From Paralichthys olivaceus (Eukaryota; Chordata; Actinopteri; Pleuronectiformes; Paralichthyidae): a stretch of DNA of 64,000 bases. Position 1 is the first letter of the stretch. Each line of letters opens with the position of its first letter. The stretch covers positions 9,544,501-9,608,500 of the forward strand of contig NC_091111.1 of NCBI RefSeq assembly GCF_024713975.1, written 5' to 3'. Positions 25,282-37,600 of this stretch are shown piece after piece. The notes under the pieces are model-generated. The model ran no database searches. It was not told the DNA's origin and was given only the letters and a program-made list of their open reading frames with translations. The translations under genes were made by a program, and so were the position numbers.

Positions 25282-26234
25282 ACTTCCAGAGCAATGGATC
25301 TACAAAGAGGAAAAGATTTGACGTCACTTTTTAAAGGACTCTAAGATCCCGAAATTGGTCTTAAGAAAGTTCTGTAGGTATTTTTCTCATGTGGTGACTG
25401 CAATGTTTTCTAATTGTTGTACACTATATGGATAGGACATCATCATGCCCTCCCTCCCTTCTTTCCCAAAATGGCCTCCTTCAAGCACTGAAACTGTCAA
25501 TAGAGACGCCTCCAAACCAAACCTCTATCTAAGACTACCCATCATTTACTGTAATCAACATAACTGCAACATTATGCTGCAAATTACAAGAAGAAGAATG
25601 CTTAAAAATATATATCTCCTGTACAGTTACACTATATAATAAGTGCTATTTGGGATATGCATTAATATAGTAGTAAATATTGACCTGAAGATAAAACGGT
25701 ACTCCACCCATTTTTCAGTACATTAACATTGTTGGACTCACAATGGACAATTACAAAATCCAAAAAGGTTTTCTCCCTTGTCAAATTCATTTCCCACAAT
25801 TCCTCTCAACCTGGTGTGTGTGTTTGTGTGACCTACACAGGTCAGATTTTTGTTGTGTTATTGGTGGACAATGGAGGTCTGGTTCTTTGTGTCAGCAACC
25901 CAAGATATTTTTTCTCTTTGTCACTTTAAGTAATTTACTGGCAACTTTATACATTGATAATAAGTTTAATTTATATTTTCTAAGTTATGTTATTCATCAT
26001 CTTCCATCTTCAGGATTCTTGTATTTCATAGCTCAGCTAATGTGGTTAGTACTGACATTCTTATGACAACAAAATAAAAATAAGGGTAACACAAACAGAC
26101 ACCAACATCTGAACAACAAGCTGTAAAAAGATTACAACCTCCATAATTTCAGTTTATGTAAAAGGAAAGACAACATCTTATTGTTTTGTGTGTTTGTGTG
26201 TATAATGTCTTGTGTTGTTTGATAATACACAACA

Positions 26235-26240
26235 AATAAA
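26235..26240 (+). terminator. Polyadenylation signal of prss35
   Basis: AATAAA about 950 bases after the prss35 stop codon; another AATAAA lies at 26073-26078. The minus-strand signal for snap91 lies only 79 bases further on, at 26319. Confidence 0.5.
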
Positions 26241-26318
26241 AATTTTGAATTTTAGAGACCAAGCAGACCAGAGATAAGTGATGAGCCGTGAGGATGGTTT
26301 GGATCAGTGTATTTCTCT

Positions 26319-26324
26319 TTTATT
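26319..26324 (-). terminator. Distal polyadenylation signal of snap91
   Basis: TTTATT on the plus strand reads AATAAA on the minus strand. A proximal copy is at 26505-26510. It faces the prss35 signal at 26235-26240, so the two transcripts end almost back to back. Confidence 0.45.
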
Positions 26325-26779
26325 GCATCTCATTTGGACTCACATGCAGGTGGGGGGAGGGAGGGAGATAGGGCGATGCCATCCATAATAACCCGAAATA
26401 AAATAAAACTTTAAAAAAACAAAAAAAACATCACAGCCTTCATATGAATACTCGGCAAACATTATTTACCCACATTCTTTTTGATTTCATGTGTCATAGT
26501 CGTCTTTATTTTTCTTTCAACACGTCGTTAATGCCACAATGGATTAAGATACAGTCACTTTTGGAAAGAAACAACACACAGAACATCCAGCGTATACTTG
26601 AGTCCCCAAGACTTCCAGTGACAGTGTATGAACAGATGCACCGGAGAGGACTGAGGCCATGTTCCAATCAGATGCTTCCTTGTCTCTTTCGTCATTTCAT
26701 ATGGCGACTGAGAGAGCACTCTGCAGGATGCATCCTAGATTGACCAGTGCTGCACGCTACAATGCAAAATCACTCCACA

Positions 26780-26793
26780 CCAGCAGAGGGCGG
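26780..26793 (+). promoter_or_regulatory. CTCF-core-like site
   Basis: CCAGCAGAGGGCGG matches the CTCF core consensus CCASYAGRKGGCR at every position. It lies in the presumed snap91 3' UTR. With the minus-strand site at 23726-23739 it brackets the prss35 coding exon in divergent orientation. Confidence 0.5.
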
Positions 26794-28619
26794 AACAGTA
26801 AACACAAGTTTCCATTCAATACTGACTCCCGACTACAGATTGAGAGATATGTACAAAGAAGGAGGGAACGGTTTTGAGTCTACTTGCCTTTTTTTCTCAA
26901 CCATATAATTTGACATAACTAAAAATATATGATACGTTTTTGTATATTCTCAAAATAAAGAAAATATGTATAATCTATCATTTAAAATATGTCGATTTGA
27001 ACACATTTCACAAACTTTTGTGTGTTCGTGCGATCCCTACAAAACCATAAAGTTAAAACGAAACCAGATGTGTTCAAAGAGAAGTCCAGAATTAGATTGC
27101 AAGTTGTGTTCAGGTACATTTTGGATTAATAACAGGTGGGAGGATGGATGGCCGAGCAGGAACAACCAAGTCTTCAATGACATAAACATAGCTCAGTATT
27201 AGTTTGGATGACATGGGTTAAGGAGTGGGAGTGGGGGGGTTGGCCAGTGAAGTTACACACACTGAACACAGTCCACATTTAACAACACAGTCCTCATCTG
27301 GGAGATGCGCAAAGAAACCAACATATATCCACCATTCCAAGTCAGCTGATATGCAGATATCCAGAATGAATCTAAATACACATTAATTTGTTTTTTTTGT
27401 TCGTTTTTTTCCAGTGGTATATTAAGTAAAGGTTAACACTGAATAACACGCACACCCACACACACATAAACTGAATTTTGTTTTCTGTATCTAGGGTTCA
27501 CATTCACAGTTGTGCTACAACATTAGATAAGGAGGGGAGGGTTTGTTTTTTTAAGGGGGGTCGTGGCTGGTGGGAGTTCAGAGGGCAACGGTTGTAGATG
27601 TGATGGCTGGTTGGCTGAAGGGGTCGTGGTGTGATGGAGGGGAGGCAGTGGGGAAGTGCAGACGTCCACATCCACGGAGCTCCAGATACAATAAACCTGC
27701 AGAGACAGAGAGAAACAGTGAGGTCCAAATGGGAGCCCACCCAACACATAAATTGAAAAAGATTATTCAACTTTCACACTCAAACACAAACAAATACCCC
27801 CCAAAAAACAGGGGGCCTATGTCCGACATATGTTACTGGTAGTAGAGTTACAATTTAAATAGATAACCCTTTGGTTCTCTTAATTTCCAAATGGTGATAT
27901 ATTTTATCTTGTACGTGCAAAATATTAACTTGTTCGAACTCGATAAATATATTGTGCCCTCGCCAAGATTTATTTTCACCTTTGAATGTCACATAATGAA
28001 ATTCTTGCTGCTCTTAAAAGCTATAAAAACAGCCATGTCCATGAGCAAATTATGCCTTTACTATGAAAATATTATTGCTCCCACAAGCCAATTATCTTGA
28101 GCAAACAAGATACTTATTTTGTTTGCACAAGATGAAATCAATTATTACTTGTCAGGAGCTCTTTAATAACACAATCAAAACAATGTGCCTTCATTCTACT
28201 CATCCCACTTTTCAAGTTGTGTGTTAGTCCAGTTGCTCAAATATCCACCGTCCTCTGCATCAGTTGCACTACAACATATAACACTTACACATTGATCTCT
28301 CCAGCAATTTATTGTTTCACTTTTGACAGGACTGCCCGAAAGTGAAGATCTTCTTACTTTAACAAGGGTGAAGTGTTTTCGTGAAGTAGTGAAAAAGAAA
28401 ATGTCCCTTTTAAGATTGTTTCATTACAGATATTTATAGAGTCGATTGCATCAAGTATTTCACAAAAAACATCTGTCCTTTTATTCATTTAGTGATCCAA
28501 TATTTATATCAAAGGAACCACTGGATGAACGCACATTAGTCTTGTCAGCTCAGCATGATACAACATAAAACATGTAAAGACATGCCATGTCTACCTTGGG
28601 GGGTTTCGGGCCAGTCCGT

Positions 28620-31600
28620 CTACATGAAGTCTTTAATATTGAGGTCATCCAGAGCGTTCCTGGGAGGTGGAGGCTTTCTGGGGCTCTGGGCCGCTCCAGG
28701 AGACATCTGCAGACACAATTACTTTCAGCAATTCCATTTCTTTAGTTACAGCAGCTGTATAGATATGAATGTGTCATTCATGTGTATTTAATCCATTTAA
28801 GAGTGAGCGTGTTACCGGTGCTCCGGGTGTCGCTCCGGTGGCTGGGAAACCTGGCCTCACCATGGGCATCATGGGAGCTCCAACACCCGGTGCTCCGGGC
28901 TTACACACAGATACGGACAAAAGGAAAAAGAGAAAATGAGACAAAGCGTCCACCTTCAGAGGGGAGGGAGGGACACCTATAGGGAGGGGGGGTCATTGTC
29001 CATCAGTGTCCAGTAATGTCCATGTGACTAGTATAGGAACATTACTGGACTGGACTGGTGGTCTTACCATGCTGAAGCAGGGGTGAGTCCCCATAAAAGG
29101 AGGGACACCCATTGGTATAGTCTAAAGGTGGGGAGGGAGGGGAGGAGAGGGGAGGGAGGGGAGGAGTTGGGATGTTACAACACTACATAGAAGACAGACA
29201 CACACTGCAAAGCAATGTATACACACACCGATAACCAAAGAGTACACAATTCACAACATACAAAAGTAATGGTGAAAACAGACGAGCACACCAAATAAAG
29301 ACAAACACGACACAACAAAAACCCTCTTTAACCTATGAGCTCTTATCCTCTATTCACACATGCATGGAGTTAAAGTGCAGAGAGGAAGCTGGCTGCAGGA
29401 AGCCTTCACACGAGAGTACTGTGGCCAAAAAGACGACTGAAATATCCAAAAGAAGCAAATCTGTAGATGGAAGACTGAGTTCAGCGATGAGGGAGAACCA
29501 GCCGGTGTCTTTCCTGGACGCTATCAGGCTTTACTCAAGAGAAGAAGAAGCTGTTTCCAAGCAACAGCTTCTTAATTTGCCACTTCATCACTCTCCAGTA
29601 CATATTGCGGAAATATAAAAACTTTTTTTGGAGCAGATTGAATGTTATTACTCAAAACTAAATATCTGCCCCTGCTTTTGATAATTCTCTCATTTACTAG
29701 CAGCTCATGTGATCTGTTAGAGATTCAATAGGATGTGTCATTTAAATAAACTCCACCAGAGTTATGCTACACGTCTCGTTTCAACACAACACCTCAGTTT
29801 CCGAGAGCTCTGTAATGAGGCACTGGAACCTGGAGAGCCAGATGAAGGATAATGCTTTTCGATTGCTGCTACAGGTTACGCCCTGTCTGTCGCTGCCATG
29901 CGGCTCCACTCCATGCTATAAGACACAGACAACATTTACCATGGGAGCACCCCAACTGGGGGGAGCTACCTGAGGGGCCGCTGTGGTTCCCATTGAGAGA
30001 TCTGAGACAAAAACAGAGAGAGAGAGAGAGAGAAAGAAAGAGGAAGAGAGGTACTGCAAATCACTGTTTTCATTTACTGACAGTATTATTAACACACAGG
30101 ACTTGATGCACAAGTTACAAGTGAATTAAAGGAGTAGTTCAACATTCTAGGAAAACGTTTTACTCATTTTGTATCTGAGAGTTAGAGGAGAAGATCAATA
30201 CCAGTCACATTTGTTAGTTTAGTGCAGAGCTCGAGCCAGGAGACATTTATTTTACTGTAGCTTAGCATAAAGACTTAGTTAGCCTGACTCTCTCCAAAGT
30301 TGATGAATAAACATATTGTATCTGTATTGAATAAGCTTCGAGGTAGCTACGTCCACCAAGAAAGTGGTGTTTGTCTGATCCTGTTTCTTGGTTAAATTTT
30401 GATTGAAGGAGCATTTTAGAACTTTGGAGAAAGCCAAGCCAGCTGTTCCCGCCTGTTCTCAATATAAGATATTCTAAGCTTATCACCACCCTGCTCTAAA
30501 TCCATATTTAAGGCCCAGGCATGAGACTAGAATTTATTGATCTCCTACCTTGCTCTAAAAAAAAGCTTATTTCTCAAGATGCATAACACTTTCTTTCAAT
30601 CAGTATCTACGACATCTAAATGACTACTTACTACTCGCCATGTTAGCCATAGAGGTGTCAACATCGCCTGCTTGAGGAGTCACAGTGGGCTTCATTACAT
30701 CTCCTAGGCCATCAAATACTACAGGAGGGAAGAGGGTGGGGAGGGAGGGAGTTGAGGGGAGACGAAGGGAGATATTAGCATCCTTCAATGCAGGCTATCC
30801 TCACGCTCAGCAGCATACTACTAGGCATTGCCATGACAACCAATAGGTGTCTCCATGACAACAGAGAGAGGAGAGGAGCACTGGAATGTGAACTGCTATG
30901 GGGAGTGATAAAACATAAAGTATCTTCTAAAGAAATCAGTTAAATTGCCAATTTTGTTGTAATTATATGAAAAAACACCATTTAAATAAATAGTCTGTAA
31001 AAAGACTGACAGTTAAATGGTTGTAGTATTTCATATTGTAATTTCTGCTGCAGGAGACAAGTGTCAGCTCCTTGATACTATTCACGAATCAAAAAATATG
31101 AACAAATCTGACTCTAAAAGTGTCTGGTATAATTATAAAGTAGAATTTGTTACCACAAACTGTGACAAACTGTTATACTTATGTTCAATAAATCACAATC
31201 CTAACATCATATTCGGTGTCAATAAAACATTTTCAGTGGGTGTGGATAAATATTAATATTTTCATTGTATGTGTATGAGTGCAGGAGGAATTAAGGCAAA
31301 AGCACTGCAGCTGAAATGAAGCTAGAGAAGTGCTAAATATCGCTGCTACTTCACAGTCACTTTGTAAGCATCACGCATCTGGTGGTGGAAGGGACAGTGC
31401 AGCTGAGCTTGCCGTGCTGCATTGCAGCAGTGCACTGTGGGAAATTAGCGTGTTAAAGAGCAAGGGAAACTCACCCAATCAAATGGCAGGAAGCAAGCAA
31501 TGAGCCAGCCCAATAGCCAGATGGAGAAAGAGAGGGAGAGGGTGAGAGAGAGAGGAAAGTAAAAAGCAGAGATGCCAGAGAGAGAGAGAGAGAAAAAAAT

Positions 31601-34600
31601 GCAATGAGGTTTTAAAGGAGCGGGTGATAATGAAACAATGAGATGTTATTGCACCAGTGACAGAGAAAAGGGGGGAAAGAAAGAGTTACGCCTCAAAGCA
31701 GTAGTATCGCAACCATCAGTTATACAACATGGAAGCCAGTGGCACAGGACAGGAGATGACCAGGAACCAGGTGAGCAGGGCGCATGTTGCAAAGGTAGCC
31801 GTTACCATGGTTACCAATTGAACAGTCCCGTAATGTGGGGAAGACAGGATGGAGTTCCCCGAAGACTAACAACAGTGGGACTATGATGCAATGATGATGC
31901 CATAGGACTTTAACAACATAAGACTTTAACACACAACAACAAGCACTCGTTAGAAAAAAAAAACTTAATATGGAATACAATTTAATTATACAATACGATT
32001 TAATGAAGGTTAGTTAACGACAAACTATTTCATTACCAAATATAATAGAGACAGTAGCTTGTTAACAATCAAATTAAAGATGTCAAGAAACTGGCTCTAA
32101 ATTACACCATATATTAATATAATGTTAAGACAGACGCACAACTGCGGCGCATGCGATTACTAATGGGTTATTAATATCTGCAGTGGTGCGTTTCAGTGAT
32201 ATTGAAATATGTAACATGGACATCAATACTCAGACAATTGACCTTATTCAGAATAAGACATTATTTGGATTATGGTGTTAACATGAGGTGGTAATAGAGA
32301 TTCATACATTTTATTTAAATGTTTACATGTTACAGAGCATGTAGTCTATGACTGATTAGGCTATTACGTCCAACATTATTCTGCTTTTTTAAAAAAACCC
32401 AACCTGACATAGTTTAATGCTGACACAATTTTGGGTGTATTCTTACTAATTTTGCAAAATCTCCAATTCCTTTTTGTATCACCAAGCTGTTGGTTACTGT
32501 ATGTCCATGTATGTATGTCGATGCGACTCCAAATCTCCAATGTGACTAAGGTGAGAACACTCCACATGTATTAGTTTGATTATTAATTATTCCAAGTTTG
32601 ACTTAAATCAGCTAATTGGGTTAGTTAATTGGGTTAATATGGAAATATTGGTGTCCATGCAAACATATTCATGTTGATATGCCCTCATCTGTACACATAT
32701 ACATGCAAGCTGGCACTTTACACCTGAGGGATTTTTTACCTGACATGAGCTCAGCACCGGGGGCAGCGGGAGCGGCAGCAGCTGAGGCGTCTCCTCCTGT
32801 AGAATCTGGCAGGTCAACGCAAACCAAACCAAACCATAACCGTGCCAGGACAAAGTGCAGTTTCCATCGCAGCATAAGGGCAAAGAAGGGGTATTAATCA
32901 GCCTCCAGCTTCACACTGGTAATGCCAAACAAAAGTGTGAAGAATTAGAGAGGAAGGCAGAAAGGATAAATATATAAAGAATCACATTCATTTTTACCAC
33001 TGACAAATATTGCTTTTGGAATTATACACACTCTTTCAACAGGCACAAAAAAGCATTTACAATTTTTTTTTATCATCATAACACTTTAAGATAAAGAAGA
33101 AAGAACAACAAATAAAAGATAAGATGAAAATCTGGAGTCATTACTTGCATCTCATAAATAATTCAACTATTTAAACATGACCAAGCTTCATCTGTTTGTT
33201 ATACTTTCATGAACTTCCCACCAAGAAGACAATCTACAAGTTTAAACTAAGACACAACGGTGGTATCAGTCTCAAACATTTCCTTCTATGTTCTCTTCTT
33301 GATGCTCTCATGAACAGGGGAATCTGAGTGAGAGCAGACCGTGATGTGAGTTACCCACCACCAAACAGGTTCATGATGGCTCCCGTGTCAGGTTTGGATG
33401 GGGGAGCGGAGGAAAAGATGGGGTCAGGGGAGATGAACACATCTGCTGGGGAGGGCAAGGTGGAGATGATGTTTAGAGCCTCGACACACACACTCAACTT
33501 CACGCTAATATACACACACACTCATCAACTGCAAATGCAGCGCACGCGGTACATGCTGGAAAATGGGAGAGGAGGTCGAAGTGATTTAGTAAACCGTTCA
33601 GACAGCTCAATAGCTTTTAGCTGACCCATAAGAGAGCAATCTCCTTTCCCTGATCACAGCCAAGGACAAAGCTGGAGAAAAAAACACACACACACACGGC
33701 AAGACAGGATATGAGAGAGGGAACACACGTGAGATGGCAGACTGGGTGCAATACCTGCTGTAAACAAGTCAACACTAGGAGCGAGGTCTGCTTTGGTGAA
33801 ACTTGGGTCTGGCATGGAATCAAAGAGATCTACAAACACATGCGCACCCGAAGACAGGGATATTAAAATTCTCAGACACATTGAAATGAAGGTGACGTTC
33901 ACACACAGCAGCCACGGTGAAATGAAAGAGGCCTTCAGCATGTGCATGTTAGTCTGATGAAATCAATAAAGAAGAACAAAAGAGGGGTAATGGCAGAGGA
34001 GAGGATGGCAGGCAGGCTAGAGAGCCAGGGAGATGCCAGTCAATACGACCAGACAGTGAGATCAGAACCATACACATCGCTAACATTTACCGCTTAAAAG
34101 GTCAGTCGTAGGGTTGGCGGCGCTGGGGGCTATGGGAGCTGAAATGGTTGCGATGGTGGTGATGGTGCTGGATGTGGAGGTGAAGAGCGGTGAAGGGGAA
34201 GGGGAGGGGGAGGGCGGGGGCACCACCGAGCTAAAGCAGGCCTCCAGCGAGCTACCCAGGTTATTATTCTCCACTGTCATCATGCCGAAAAGGTCTACAC
34301 CTGCAGACGCTGCGCTGATGTTACCGTCTGAGGGAGTGAAGGGGTCTTTGGGGAAGAAGTGGGATGGGGTGGCACATGAAGAGGGAGGGGGAAAGGTTAG
34401 ACAGTCTGGTTTAATAAAAATCAATGTGTCATATGATGATGATGAAAATACTGCTCTAATCATGAAGGCTGAGGAGAGAGAAATGAAAAAGCACAAGAGG
34501 GGACTGATAGGAGGAGAAGATGTGCAGAGCTCAAACATGTTGACGCTAAAAGGGCGAAAAGATTTGAGACCGAAACACTGAAGAAATTCCCTCACAGTCC

Positions 34601-37600
34601 ATAAACCTATGAAACAAACAACAACCTAATCGCAACTACAACCACCAACTGCCCCTGGCAACATTCTCCGTTAGAGAAAAAGCACAAATCTTCTGAAGCT
34701 GAAAGATAAGAGGCAAGAGCATTGTCCGCATTGGTAACAACAATAGCACTGTCAAGACAACACCAGCAGTAATGAATAGTGGATCTTGAGACACACACAC
34801 ACACACACTGTTCTGTAAGTTATTAAACATCTTTTTGTTCATGGCTGTGATACTCAATGTAATAAGTCCTACATTTTAGGTCTTGACTCAGTGAGCTGAA
34901 GCTGAAGCTAAATAAGTAAGAGAGGGAGAGGTAAATTTGAAGCCACTTTGTCCATATGTTAAAGGAGACATAATATGATCGTATTCAGATTCATATTTTT
35001 AATTTGTGTTATTACTTGAAATTGTTTAATCTAAAGTTCAGAACACATCACTGTCCTCATAGTGGCTCAGACCAACATGTGTGTGTAGAAGAAGTCAGCC
35101 TTGTGCCAGAATAGCCGCTAGGTGTGCATAATGCTAATTTGAGGTATTGATATCACAGAAGCATAGACCACAACTGATAAGGTGTTTCAGGAGCAGAGGA
35201 GCTCACTTTACCACAAACTTTAGGCTTTTTGACTTTGCAGACCTTTTCCATTCACAAAAAAATCAACTAACACACTGGAGGAAAGAGAGACTGAAAAAGT
35301 CACCTTAAATAAAAATATACCACCAGCAGTTGGTTTGCTTAATTTGAACGAGGGGAAACTGTTATTGTGTTTCGAAACTGTTATAGCGTTTCTCTCTGGA
35401 GGTAAAAACGTCCATTACAGCAACTCTGCTTTCCACCACTGACTCAAACACAAAGTCTCTCACACACACAAACAGATTCTCAGTCACCCACCAGCTCCAG
35501 TGTTGGCGGCTGGGGCAGACGTAGCTGCAGCCCCACCTTCGGCTGCTGCTGCAGAGGCCTCAGTGGCAGGTGCAGGTGTTGCAAAGGCATCTGAGGTTCA
35601 GACAAACCCCAGCAGAGGACAGAGATGCCCAGATAGACAGAGACAGATAAGGAGATAAAGAGGAAACAGGGAGGAGAAGAGAAAGGAAAATAAAGGTAAG
35701 ATTGCAGTATTTAAAGAGGAAATAGAAAGTAATCAGCACTTGTTGCATTAAGTATTGAACTGTAGTGTACAGCAGCATTGATACATGACATTGACACTGA
35801 CAGGTGAATGGACAAATGGAAATACAGACAGGAGGCACTACAGCAAAGAATATTTTAGTGCACCAAGAGCAGACTAAGCCTGAAATCTACAAGTGTTACA
35901 GCTGCCATCTGTAGCTGTATCCACGTGACAGGGTTTGATAGAATTGCTTTTCACTGAGATGGAAGAAAAGCATGCCGGGCTATCAAACCCTAAGCTTGTG
36001 GAGAATGAGTTTAGCAGTATGCTTATGTGTGCGTGCAGGCCGAGATTGTTTGGCTGTACATTATTACATCACCATAAATATTCAGTTTGTGAAGTAATTG
36101 TAGAGGAATGTTGTATCTACATATGGGTGTGTGGGGGGAGATTTCAAGAATAATGCTGTAATATAAGGAGAAATGCATGACTGCTTATTTTCTATTGTTT
36201 ATTTTTGTAAGATAATGACTTTATTCTAGTAAATGTACAACTTTTTGTCTCATAAGATTATGACTTTATTCTTGAAATCTCAGTTTTTTCCACTTCAAGT
36301 GACCCTAAGAATCTGTCAAAGTATTGAGTCACAATGTGGTTATTGAATAACTTCTAAATAATACTCATTTTTTGACCATTCTTACTTTTACAGTATACAT
36401 TTTTGAATTTATTCAACAACCTTACATCAAACATTTGCTCCTATTTCATGAGGCCATTTTCCCCAATGACACTTTATATTATTATAACTGTTTCAGCCAA
36501 TTTTACAGCAGTCAGCTCCATTTGGCATTTTCTAAAGAAAGACACAAAGACAGTCTTTCCCGGTGGTGTTATTTTACAACAATGACCCCTAGTCTCAGAA
36601 TTTGAATTTTAGAATATTATTAGAATAGAATTTGAATATATCGTTGTTGTCCACCAAGGTGTAAATGTGTCTTCCACTCACCTAACACAAGAAAAACAAC
36701 ATAAAAAACGAACAAAGCAATTAGTGAAACTAACACATGGCCAAAGTTATGTTATGTTAAGTTACTTGTTGTTGCACTAAGAGGAACTAACTGCTAAAAT
36801 ATGGCAACTCATGAAAGAGAGGAAGGCGATATGAGCTTAGTTGAAAAGGTGAGGCTGTTGTGGCTGTTGAGAATACCACAAAGTGACAATATGAAATAAA
36901 AGGGACAAAAAGTCAGAATGTTATTGGGGAAAACCAGAGTTTTGCAAAAGGACGTTTTCAAAATTTGAGAAATATCAAACAAAATTGAAATGTGTTGAGT
37001 TGAATATTGGCTATATTGTATATATACATTAGTTTACAATTGATTCGTTTGTTTTAAATTTTACACAATTTATAAACATCATTATTCCATTACTTATTTA
37101 TTCACTTTGTATTGAACACCTATTGGCTGTAAAATTTTGAGATAGCTGAGAATGATGGATGTGTGCATCAGTGTATCAGTAGGAGTTGACTGGAGTTGAT
37201 AATGTAACTTTGCTTGCAGGATAAAAACAATATCACAGCAAAGTTCTGTCAACAAACTCTTTGTGTTTGTACATGCATGTGTGTGTTTTCATATTGCATG
37301 ATGTCTTTAGGGTTGAGCTTCCCAGAGTGATTCTTTCATAGAGAATTTTCTGGAAGCTCACTGACCTCCCAACAGATCCATATTGGCGGCGCCAGGGGAG
37401 GTGGCAGCTGCTGTGCTAGTGGGAGGAGCTAGAGAGACTCCGGGTTCTGCTGCTGCAGGAGTGGGCGTTGCTGCTGCAGAGGAGGGGGCGGGCTCTGCTG
37501 TGAGGGTGGGTTCAGATAGCAAGGAATCGCCCATTTCTGCGAGTACCAACGTTCGAAATCCCAAAAGAAAGGCACCAAAACAAATCCCCCCCAAAAAACA

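Larger units (their letters stand above)
26300..27696 (-). other. Probable 3' UTR exon of snap91
   Basis: A strong minus-strand acceptor (TTTCTCTCTGTCTCTGCAG) opens an exon at 27696. A donor (CCCCAAG followed by GTAGAC) ends at 28595, 25 bases beyond the snap91 stop codon. Minus-strand AATAAA signals occur at 26505-26510 and 26319-26324. The message would then end in an untranslated exon of about 1.2-1.4 kb. The stop lies less than 50 nt before the junction, so nonsense-mediated decay would not be expected. Confidence 0.45.

Noticed and set aside
34114-34581. 155-codon plus-strand frame opposite snap91
   Set aside because: It is the antisense shadow of the snap91 exon at 34091-34345 and its flank; the minus-strand frame encodes DPFTP, DLFGMM and Pro/Ser repeats and closes in phase.
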